In this document: positions 17,498 to 24,522 of the stretch, piece after piece
How the letters are laid out: each line of letters starts with the position of its first letter
How positions within the stretch are numbered: position 1 is the first letter of the stretch
Source: Paraburkholderia sp.
GTDB lineage: Bacteria; Pseudomonadota; Gammaproteobacteria; Burkholderiales; Burkholderiaceae
Assembly: GCF_004298475.1 (NCBI RefSeq)
Contig: NZ_SCRP01000031.1
Location: 1-64,000 of the forward strand
Length of the DNA stretch: 64,000 nucleotides
Reading direction: 5' to 3'
Program-made: the position numbers and the translations under genes
Notes under the pieces: generated by a model
Seen by the model: the letters and a program-made list of their open reading frames with translations, nothing else
Told to the model about the DNA's origin: nothing
Databases searched by the model: none

Positions 17498-17871
17498 AGG
17501 AACCGTTCATCCCCGGCACTGCCCCGCAGACAGCAAAAATTAAATAAAACAAACGGTTACAGCCTCCTGGATGGTTGACTGCGCACCGGCTGTGCCAATT
17601 CGCCACATGGCTTTATAAAGCTTCGTGCCCAGAACCCTGCGCAAACGCATTCCCGGCAGCGCGTCTCTGAGGCATCAGCCGGGCGTTGGAGTGAAGCATC
17701 GGCAAGCTGCTACTGGCGGGAGTGGCCTTCGCTAACCTCAAGTCAGACAATTGACGCCCGCGGGGCGATTGATGTGAATAATGCGAGCAAGGTTATAGGC
17801 GGAATTCAAGCTCGCGTCTGCTATTCTCTTCAGGCGCCGCATACTTCGACTTCGGCGGAACGCATTAGCGG
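17498..17871. other. Intergenic region between norB promoter and the DUF2249 gene
   Basis: 374 bases without a supported gene. There is an AT-rich patch near 17535-17555 and a TTGATGTGAATAAT sequence near 17770 that resembles half of an FNR/DNR-type box. The promoter of the plus-strand DUF2249 gene must lie here, but no convincing hexamer pair was found. Confidence 0.5.
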
Positions 17872-18117
17872 ATGCAGCAAAACATGGAACCTGAAGCGCG
17901 TGAAATAGTGCTCGATGTTTGCGGACTGCAACCACCCGAGCCGATGGAGCAGATCATGTCGGCGCTGGGCACACTCGAGCATGGGTGGCATCTGCGTGTC
18001 ATCATCGATCGCCAGCCTTTTCCCCTCTACTCAATACTTGAGCGAAGCGGTTACGAACACAGTACGCGTGCGTTCGACGCTCATCGCTTTGAAATTCGCA
18101 TCTGGCGGAATGCCTGA
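17872..18117 (+). CDS. DUF2249 domain protein
   Basis: An 81-residue protein composed of one DUF2249 domain (IVLDVCGLQPPEPMEQIMSAL, HGWHLRVIIDRQPFPLYSILERSGY, FEIRIWRN). The fold is TusA-like; DUF2249 genes are often found near denitrification or NO-responsive genes, but their biochemical role is not established. The start at 17872 is the first ATG; a second at 17884 is possible. Its stop overlaps the next start (TGATG), so the two are coupled. Confidence 0.82.
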   Translation: MQQNMEPEAREIVLDVCGLQPPEPMEQIMSALGTLEHGWHLRVIIDRQPFPLYSILERSGYEHSTRAFDAHRFEIRIWRNA

Positions 18118-19457
18118 TGCGACGTGCGCTATCGCTCGACAGTTCGCCGTCTTTGTCGGCGCCGCTCCGATTCTTCGTTAGTGCGCCAATCTACGTTTTG
18201 ATCGCGGGCGGCCTGCTGCTTTGGAGCGGGCCGCTTGCGCTGGCGTCGCGCTGGTCGCCATTCGCGCTCGCGCTCACGCACCTCTTTACGCTGGGCGCGT
18301 TAGGTAACGCGATGCTCGGCGCGCTCGTCCAGATTCTGCCCGTGGCGACGGGTATACATATTTACCGCCCCGTCGTCACCGCCACCGTAGTACATGCTTT
18401 GCTTACGATTGGCGCGCTCTCGCTTTCCACCGCTTTTGTATTGTCGGTACCGGCGCTTTACGCCTTAAGTGCCGTTGTGCTCGTCGGCGCTTTTCTCTGG
18501 TTCCTCACAGCGTTCGTCATCGGCTTCTTTCTGACCCGTAAAAACCGCCAGAAAGGATCCGGGGATGTCCTGCTGTCGACGCGGCTTGCCCTCGGCTCGC
18601 TCTTCGTTACCGTTGTCGTCGGCGGTATGCTCGCGGGCGCGATGTCGGGTGCCTACACGCTTCCACTGCAGCGCGTCACCCATATTCATGTGCTCTGGGG
18701 ATTGTCCGGCTGGATCGGGCTCCTCGTGGCGGGCATTGCCTACCAGGTTATCCCGATGTTTCTCGTGACCGAGCCGTATCCGCTTGCATTCACGCGGTGG
18801 TTTGCCCCGGGTGTATTCGGCCTGGTTCTCGTGCTGTCGCTCGCGGCCGGCTTCTTGCCGGACGATCGCGCAACTTTTGTGCAGCCTCTTTTCGGCAATG
18901 CGCTGGGTGCGGCATTCACGGCGCTGGGCGGCGTGACGCTCTATCTGCTGGCAACACGCAAGCGCGCGCAGGCGGACGCCACGACGCTGTTCTGGCGTCT
19001 TTCCATGGCGAGTCTCGTTTGTTGCTGGCCTGCGTGGTTTCTCGCAGTCAATACCGGTCGCCCCGCCTGGTTCGTGACGTTCGGCGTACTCGTACTGGTG
19101 GGTTTTGCGTGGTCTGCCGTCAACGGCATGCTCTACAAGATCCTGCCGTTCCTGCTTTGGTACCACTTGCAGGCGTCATTGCCGATGCCGATGAACATCG
19201 TGCCAAAAGTAAAGGACATCATTGAGGACCGCACGGGGAAACGGCAATTCGCCGCTCACCTCGTTGCCGTGCTGCTACTCGTCGCGGCAAGTCAATGGCC
19301 GGCGCCGCTTGCACGCGTAGCGGGTCTTGCGTTGATCGTATCGGCGGTATGGCTAGGCGTGGTTATCGTGAACGCGCTCAAGGGCTATCGGCGCGTCAGC
19401 CTTCTTATCGAATCAAAATTTGCCAGGCCGGCTGCAGATGCACACCGTCCGGAATAG
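18117..19457 (+). CDS. Multi-spanning membrane protein, haem-copper/NnrS-like
   Basis: A 446-residue protein with about 12 transmembrane segments. Histidines sit in conserved positions within or next to helices (LTHLFTLGALGNAMLGALVQILPV, RVTHIHVLWGLSGWIGLLVAGIAYQVIP, LLWYHLQASLPMPMN), in the style of haem-copper oxidase subunit I relatives found in NO-related gene clusters. No full set of haem and copper ligands can be assigned, so it may be a haem or NO-binding protein and not an oxidase. It is translationally coupled to the DUF2249 gene and is the second NnrS-like protein of the island. Confidence 0.78.
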   Translation: MRRALSLDSSPSLSAPLRFFVSAPIYVLIAGGLLLWSGPLALASRWSPFALALTHLFTLGALGNAMLGALVQILPVATGIHIYRPVVTATVVHALLTIGALSLSTAFVLSVPALYALSAVVLVGAFLWFLTAFVIGFFLTRKNRQKGSGDVLLSTRLALGSLFVTVVVGGMLAGAMSGAYTLPLQRVTHIHVLWGLSGWIGLLVAGIAYQVIPMFLVTEPYPLAFTRWFAPGVFGLVLVLSLAAGFLPDDRATFVQPLFGNALGAAFTALGGVTLYLLATRKRAQADATTLFWRLSMASLVCCWPAWFLAVNTGRPAWFVTFGVLVLVGFAWSAVNGMLYKILPFLLWYHLQASLPMPMNIVPKVKDIIEDRTGKRQFAAHLVAVLLLVAASQWPAPLARVAGLALIVSAVWLGVVIVNALKGYRRVSLLIESKFARPAADAHRPE

Positions 19458-19528
19458 GGATGCCGTAACCAGATTGCCCGCCTGGAAATGAATTCCGGCA
19501 GGCTAATTCGCTTTCAGTTTGCCTTCTA

Positions 19529-20128
19529 TTAAAGGCAGTCCGGCAAGTGTTCGTGTCGCAGCCGCGCGCGAAGAAATATGAACGGAAACTCGCGAAGGCG
19601 CGCATTGGCTCGACGTAACGAGTCAATGGCAAGCGAGAGTGGATTCAAATTCTCGTATCGCGCCAAGGCCTGCGCAAACCGGACAATTTCGTGACGTTCT
19701 ACCTTTCGGTCCGGCTCCGTTCGCAGCGATTCGAGTGTGCGCGATATCCCGTTTTTCGGCATGAAGCCGAAGGCAAGACATAGCATGTGAATCGCGTCAT
19801 AGAGATCGGCATTGAGACCGATCATGTCCGAGCGAGGATCGACTGGAGCGCGTCTGGCCGCTCGCGAGCGCACGAACGGATCAAAAATGGGCAACAGAGG
19901 TCTGCCGAACCCGCGCAGTATCTTTTCCGCACAGTGATTCTCCGCGAAGAACGTAACCGCCGTGCCGCCTTCGCGTGGCAGCGCTTCAAGGTAGTAGTAG
20001 CTCCCGTCGTCGGAAACTGGGCCGCACGGCAGCTGCTGCCCGGGCACGTTTCTGAAATGAGCGAGTGGTGTAACGTAGTGCGTCTCCCAAACGCCACGGA
20101 CATGGGGTTGATCGTGTAGCCGTCGCAT
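19529..20128 (-). CDS. Hypothetical protein
   Basis: A 199-residue soluble protein not recognised as a known family. It has HYVTPLAHFRNVPGQQ near the N-terminus, an acidic SDDGSYYYLEALPREGGTAVTFFAENHCAEKILRGFG stretch, then a mainly helical, charged C-terminal half (LYDAIHMLCLAFGFMPKNGI, RHEIVRFAQALARYENLNPLSLAIDSLRRANARLREF). It contains no signal peptide. It lies alone between the membrane protein and nsrR, convergent with the former. Amino-acid composition looks natural, which supports coding, but the exact start is uncertain. Confidence 0.55.
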   Translation of the reverse strand: MRRLHDQPHVRGVWETHYVTPLAHFRNVPGQQLPCGPVSDDGSYYYLEALPREGGTAVTFFAENHCAEKILRGFGRPLLPIFDPFVRSRAARRAPVDPRSDMIGLNADLYDAIHMLCLAFGFMPKNGISRTLESLRTEPDRKVERHEIVRFAQALARYENLNPLSLAIDSLRRANARLREFPFIFLRARLRHEHLPDCL

Positions 20129-20286
20129 TGTCGTTTACTCGAAAGTCCGTCGCACGCGTATCAAATTAGAATTGCGACGGTTTTTAGTATTGCTATCTGT
20201 TTTTGTTGGCCTACCGGCCTTCAGCGGTGAACGGCCGCCAAACTACCACCTGCCGTTACCAAACCTCGATCAGTTCAACCCGATGC

Positions 20287-20757
20287 TTACCCGCGCGTGA
20301 GCGGCACCAGTGGAATAATCGTTGGCGCCCCTGAAAGCAGGCGTGCCAGTGTGTGTGGCTCGATCGCAAGATCCGCCAAGGTATATTCGTCAAGAACGGC
20401 CATGTATGCGTGCGATGCACGCTCCAGCATGCCGCGCAAACCGCAAGCCGGTGTGATGGTGCATTTGTTTTCTGCGGCATTGAAGCATTCGACGATGCGG
20501 AAGTCCGGTTCGGTCGCGCGCACGACGGAGCCAATGGTAATTTCGTTGGCCGGAAGCCCCAGACGCATGCCGCCCATACGGCCTCTCGTCGTGCTCAGAT
20601 AACCGGCGCGGCCGAGCGTATGAACGATCTTTCCAAGGTGGCCGCGCGCAATGCCCAGCGAGTCGGTCAATTCCTGAATCGTGGCGAGCTCCTCGCCGCG
20701 TGCTGCGACATAGGTCAGAACCCGCAGGCTGTAATCGGTAAAATCAGTCAGTCTCAT
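20287..20757 (-). CDS. nsrR: Rrf2-family NO-sensing repressor NsrR
   Basis: A 156-residue Rrf2 regulator. The N-terminal winged helix-turn-helix (MRLTDFTDYSLRVLTYVAARG, then SLGIARGHLGKIVHTLGRAGYLSTTRGRMGGMRLG) is typical of NsrR. The three cluster ligands are in CFNAAENKCTITPACGLRGML (about residues 90-106), which binds an Fe-S cluster destroyed by NO, releasing repression. A strongly matching operator overlaps the norB promoter 2.9 kb away, so norB is the obvious target. No NsrR-like site was seen in front of nsrR itself, so autoregulation is not supported. Confidence 0.93.
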   Translation of the reverse strand: MRLTDFTDYSLRVLTYVAARGEELATIQELTDSLGIARGHLGKIVHTLGRAGYLSTTRGRMGGMRLGLPANEITIGSVVRATEPDFRIVECFNAAENKCTITPACGLRGMLERASHAYMAVLDEYTLADLAIEPHTLARLLSGAPTIIPLVPLTRG

Positions 20758-21251
20758 GAATCACCTTATGAAAGCGTCCTGTTTGCAACAGTTTTCGTGT
20801 GTTTGAACAAGACAGGTTGGGCTGTCTTTCCATGTCTGCGTAGCCACTGTGCTCCCATGGAAATGGACTGCCTCGCGCTTTGCTCCCCTCTTGAGCCAAA
20901 ATTTCTACGACTCGCTCGGGTTTAGCGATTCACTGCTCCTACGTGAGTTGCCATCACATTCGATTGCTGCACAGCATTTCGGTATCCATGCCGTCCAGAA
21001 CAGAAATCGATTCAATCGCGCGAACCACGAGTATGGAAGTGGTCAATGAACTTCACCTGTGCAATCGCGTTGTTGGCGATCGGCGCAGGTTTCCTGCTAG
21101 ACACAACACAACTGGAATCTGTCTTCCCTCGTTCTTGCGTTCAGGGGAAGTACACGTTTACCCCAGCTTGTTTACGAGGCACCGGGTATCTTCAATCGAC
21201 CTTCTGCCGATGAGTCGACCCGGCGCTTTCAACATCTATCTTGTTGCCGAT
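20758..21251. other. Intergenic region upstream of nsrR
   Basis: 494 bases. No supported gene and no clear terminator or repeat was found. The open frames present look like chance frames. Confidence 0.5.
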
Positions 21252-21584
21252 TTAGCTGCCGCAACCTGCGCCGCCAGCGCCGCAACCGCAGCCGGAGCCC
21301 GAAGAGGACGATTGGCTGGACGTCGCGGCTTCCTCGCCGGTGACGGCGATCACCATATCGATGACGACGCCTTGCGCGCCACGCTCGACGTACTGAATGC
21401 GCACCTGATTGCCATAACGCTGCTGGATCTGATTCAGCAGCGGCAGGGGATCGTGGTCATTGATGAAGCGCATCGTGTCGCCTTGCTCGAGCGATTCGAG
21501 GGCACCAAAAATCGCAGCGTGGCGGAAGCGCTTTGCAATGCCTCGGGCATCGAACTGGAATACGTTGAGCTGGGTGACGGTCAT
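21252..21584 (-). CDS. DUF2249 domain protein with Ser/Gly/Cys-rich tail
   Basis: A 110-residue protein. Residues 1-90 are a DUF2249 domain (FDARGIAKRFRHAAIFGALESLEQGDTMRFINDHDPLPLL in successive motifs; VRIQYVERGAQGVVIDMVIA). The last 20 residues are an unusual tail, a Ser run followed by GSGCGCGAGGAGCGS with four Cys, which could bind a metal or Fe-S cluster. The tail length and spacing make it distinct from the 81-residue DUF2249 protein in this window. GGAG lies six bases before the ATG. It belongs to the NO island by position. Confidence 0.82.
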   Translation of the reverse strand: MTVTQLNVFQFDARGIAKRFRHAAIFGALESLEQGDTMRFINDHDPLPLLNQIQQRYGNQVRIQYVERGAQGVVIDMVIAVTGEEAATSSQSSSSGSGCGCGAGGAGCGS

Positions 21585-21839
21585 GGGGACTCCGGTGAAA
21601 AAAATAGTGCTTATTTGTGCACTGCGTAAAAAATAGTGACTGCGTTACGGAAGTTGGGGGCGGGTTTCGCGAAACGGAACTGCTTCAAGATGTCGCGGGC
21701 CCGGTGCTGCACGGCTGCCCTGCGTCAATTTGGCCTGGGACATGCCCGTGGTCGGCGTGCCCATGGCGCATCTACGGTCTTGTAAAGCATCGAGTTGCAG
21801 GAAAGTGCCCATCCGTTGGCCTGATGGAAGCCATATTAA

Positions 21840-21862
21840 AACATTCATCAAGCGTACATGTT
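21840..21862. promoter_or_regulatory. Second, weaker NsrR-like site
   Basis: The ends AACATT and CATGTT are 11 bases apart and the first half also has CAT after it, so it fits the NsrR plan at both ends but less well in the middle. TTAA flanks both sides. It lies 255 bases upstream of the Cys-tailed DUF2249 gene on the minus strand. The rest of the 21585-22070 gap holds no supported gene. It contains a duplicated AAAAAATAGTG near 21600 and 21630. Confidence 0.35.
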
Positions 21863-22070
21863 AACCTGGATCATAGATTACAAGTGCGTTCGTTGCAAAC
21901 AGGAGAGTGGGACAGATGCCCGCAGTGGCGTGCGAGCGTGACGAACCGCCGAATCCGGCCACTTCTGTGGCGCAGGCTTCATAAGGGTCTGAATGATGCG
22001 GATGCATCTATCGAGTCATGCGTGTGTTTTGCGGGCGCATCGCGCGCATCTCCGCTAAACCCGGCCGCTT

Positions 22071-22871
22071 TCATATCAGCCCCAGCAGTTCCTTTAACTG
22101 CACCGCCCGGGAGCGGCTTACCGGCACGACGCTTCGTTCAACGTCATCCATCATGAGATTCAGACTTTCGTCGGCTTTAACCAGTTCGACGGCGAACGGC
22201 AAGCTTACGATATGGCTGCGGTGCACGCGCAGGTAGACGCTGCTGTCCAGACGCAATTCCAGATCCGCAAGCGACAGGTTAGACAAATAGCGGTCGTTCC
22301 GCGTAACGATCGTCGTGTAGTGGCCGTCGCCCTGGAAGCGCACGACATCCTTCAGATCGATCAGAATCACGCGATTCTTGCGAAATACTGGAATCTTGAA
22401 GAGGCGTCGCGGCGGTGTTGTCATGCCGGTGAGCACGCCCGTTGACGGTTCCGTCGTGAGATCGGTGAGATCGTAGAAGAACATGCAGGTGCCGCACGAG
22501 CCGTGCAGGCCCGACATGTGCGACGCCTTGATCATGAGGACATGACCGGCAACGCTGATCAACACCGCGGGCAGCGGCGAATCTGCTTCGCGACCGCCCG
22601 CGTCGCTGGACTGCAGCAGATCACGCAGTCTGGCGCGGCTTCGGGCCGGGTGTAACTGCACGATGTCCATGCCGAACAGCGTGTCGCGATCTACGCCGGG
22701 CGACTGTGCATCTACGGTGCCGAGAATCCGCAGCGCGACGTCGTTAAATGCACTGACGCGTCTTTCTGCATCGAGCCATACCACGCCCGGACTGAACTGC
22801 TCCAGCCGGTGCTGGAATGTCACGGCGCCGCGTGCGTCGGTCGTGGACGGGGTGTGAGGGAGCGGCTTCAT
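22071..22871 (-). CDS. rcoM: PAS-LytTR regulator, RcoM-type CO sensor (variant)
   Basis: A 266-residue single-component regulator with an N-terminal PAS domain (about 20-135) and a C-terminal LytTR DNA-binding domain (about 165-265; PVFRKNRVILIDLKDVVRFQ, YLRVHRSHIVSLPF). RcoM of Burkholderia xenovorans has the same architecture and binds haem through His74. With the start at 22871 (GGAGA upstream) this protein has His at exactly 74 (VQLHPAR). The two sixth ligands known from RcoM, Cys94 and Met104, are Arg94 and Leu104 here in an apparently gap-free stretch. Cys126 and Cys129 (SCGTC) are near the domain end. It is divergent from coxMSL and so is the expected activator of CO oxidation. The CO-sensing chemistry may differ. 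Confidence 0.85.
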   Translation of the reverse strand: MKPLPHTPSTTDARGAVTFQHRLEQFSPGVVWLDAERRVSAFNDVALRILGTVDAQSPGVDRDTLFGMDIVQLHPARSRARLRDLLQSSDAGGREADSPLPAVLISVAGHVLMIKASHMSGLHGSCGTCMFFYDLTDLTTEPSTGVLTGMTTPPRRLFKIPVFRKNRVILIDLKDVVRFQGDGHYTTIVTRNDRYLSNLSLADLELRLDSSVYLRVHRSHIVSLPFAVELVKADESLNLMMDDVERSVVPVSRSRAVQLKELLGLI

Positions 22872-23007
22872 CCAGGATTCTCCCTGATGCGCTCGTAGCT
22901 TTGTGCACGGCGTCATCCCTGCGGGAGGCGGTGCTTCCGTTGTATGTCGTTTCCTCTTTCCACGCAAGTTTTCCGGCGTTCGGCGACAGCAGACGACCGC
23001 TCGCGAA

Positions 23008-23038
23008 TTCACATTGAATTGCTGCATTGCATTGTGAA
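23008..23038. promoter_or_regulatory. Candidate regulator sites in the rcoM-coxM intergenic region
   Basis: TTCACA (23008-23013) and TGTGAA (23033-23038) form an inverted pair, and CATTG occurs three times (23012, 23025, 23030). LytTR regulators bind direct repeats, so the CATTG units are the more likely RcoM contacts. No strong -35/-10 pair could be assigned, consistent with an activator-dependent promoter. Confidence 0.35.
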
Positions 23039-23076
23039 ATCCTCGACTTCATGCGGATCACAACAAGGTGGCTGAT

Positions 23077-23955
23077 GTGATTCCTCGACCCTTCGACTAT
23101 CACGCACCTCAAACCTTGCACGAGGCACTCGCATTGCTCGGCGAGCATGGCGAGACGGCGAAACTGCTCGCGGGCGGCCACAGCCTGTTGCCGATGATGA
23201 AGCTGCGTTTCGCGCAGCCCGATCATCTGATCGATCTCGGCAGGCTTGCCGAACTCAAAGGCATTCGCGAAGAGAACGGCGCGCTGTGGATCGGCGCAAT
23301 GACGACCGAAAACGAACTGATCTGGTCTGAACTATTGCAGGCGCGTTGTCCGCTGCTCGTCGAGGGCGCGAGGCAGATCGCCGATCCTCAGGTTCGTTAT
23401 CGCGGCACGCTGGGTGGCGATCTTTCGCACGGCGATCCCGCCAACGATCATCCTGCGCTGATGATCGCCCTCGATGCTTCGTTCGTCCTGCAAGGCGCGG
23501 ACGGCGAGCGAATAGTGCCTGCCGACGGTTTCTTTGTCGGCGCCTACGCGACGCTGCTGTCCGCCGGGGAGATCATGACCGGCATCCGTATTCCGGTTCC
23601 CGCAGCCAGCACCGGTTATTGCTACGCGAAGCTCAAGCGCAAGACCGGCGATTTCGCCACTGCCGCAGCGGCCGTGACGTTGCGCGTCGCGGGCGGCAAC
23701 GTCGAGCACGTGCGCATTGCTCTGACGAATGTCGGCGACACGGTGATCCGCGCGCTGGATGCCGAGCAGGCGATGACCGGCAAGCCATTCGACGCCCATG
23801 CGGTCGACGAAGCGGCCCGGCTCGCGATGGCAGCATGCAATCCTGCGCCCGATCTGCGCGGCGACGCCGACTACAAGCGCGCGATGGCAGGCGAGATGAC
23901 CCGCAGGGCGCTCGACACTTCATACGAGCGTGCGATCGGCCCGACACGACCCTGA
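23077..23955 (+). CDS. coxM: Aerobic CO dehydrogenase, FAD-binding medium subunit
   Basis: A 292-residue flavoprotein subunit that takes electrons from CoxS. With the GTG at 23077, AGGHS falls at residues 32-36 and TLGGD near 111-115, the two FAD-contact motifs at the same positions as in Oligotropha CoxM. This and the AAGGTGG sequence six bases upstream support this start over a GTG nine bases earlier. It is the first gene of the cox operon, divergent from rcoM. Confidence 0.95.
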   Translation: MIPRPFDYHAPQTLHEALALLGEHGETAKLLAGGHSLLPMMKLRFAQPDHLIDLGRLAELKGIREENGALWIGAMTTENELIWSELLQARCPLLVEGARQIADPQVRYRGTLGGDLSHGDPANDHPALMIALDASFVLQGADGERIVPADGFFVGAYATLLSAGEIMTGIRIPVPAASTGYCYAKLKRKTGDFATAAAAVTLRVAGGNVEHVRIALTNVGDTVIRALDAEQAMTGKPFDAHAVDEAARLAMAACNPAPDLRGDADYKRAMAGEMTRRALDTSYERAIGPTRP

Positions 23956-23974
23956 GCGGCGAGGAGATCACAAA

Positions 23975-24505
23975 ATGGCCAGCAAGACGATGGTGTCGTT
24001 CACGCTCAATGGCGGCGAAGTCGATGTTGTCGTCGAGCCGCGGGAACTGCTCATTCATACGCTGCGCGAAAAATGCCGGCACACCGGGCCGCACATCGGC
24101 TGCGAAACATCGCATTGCGGGGCATGCACGGTCGATTTCAACGGTATGTCCGTGAAATCGTGCACGCTGTTGACCGTGCAGGCGCAAGGCGCGGATATCC
24201 GCACGGTCGAAGGGCTCGCGCAAGGCGGTGTATTGCACGCGCTGCAGGAGGGTTTCATGCAGGAGCACGGCCTGCAATGCGGTTTCTGCACACCGGGCAT
24301 GTTGATGCGTGCGTACCGCCTGCTACAGGAGAATCCCGATCCGGATGAAGCGGAGATTCGCTACTGGATGGCCGGGAACCTGTGCCGCTGCACGGGTTAT
24401 CAGAACATCGTGAAGGCCGTGCAATACGCGGCGCGCAAATTGCGCGGCGAAGCGGTCGAAAGCTCGCATCCGCTGATCGCGGCGGACGCGGCGCACGCGC
24501 AGTGA
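23975..24505 (+). CDS. coxS: Aerobic CO dehydrogenase, small [2Fe-2S] subunit
   Basis: A 176-residue electron-transfer subunit with two [2Fe-2S] clusters. The plant-ferredoxin-type set is [18 protein letters not shown] with a later Cys in KSCTLL; the second set is QCGFCTPGM and [10 protein letters not shown]. The start at 23975 follows GAGGAGA and gives a normal-length protein. Nineteen bases separate it from coxM. Order M-S-L is the usual one for CO dehydrogenase. Confidence 0.97.
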   Translation: MASKTMVSFTLNGGEVDVVVEPRELLIHTLREKCRHTGPHIGCETSHCGACTVDFNGMSVKSCTLLTVQAQGADIRTVEGLAQGGVLHALQEGFMQEHGLQCGFCTPGMLMRAYRLLQENPDPDEAEIRYWMAGNLCRCTGYQNIVKAVQYAARKLRGEAVESSHPLIAADAAHAQ

Positions 24506-24522
24506 CCTCCGGGAGAAACGTC

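Noticed and set aside
21617..22156. A 179-codon plus-strand frame in the gap before rcoM
   Set aside because: It has no similarity to known families, has unusual composition, and runs into the 3' end of rcoM in antisense.
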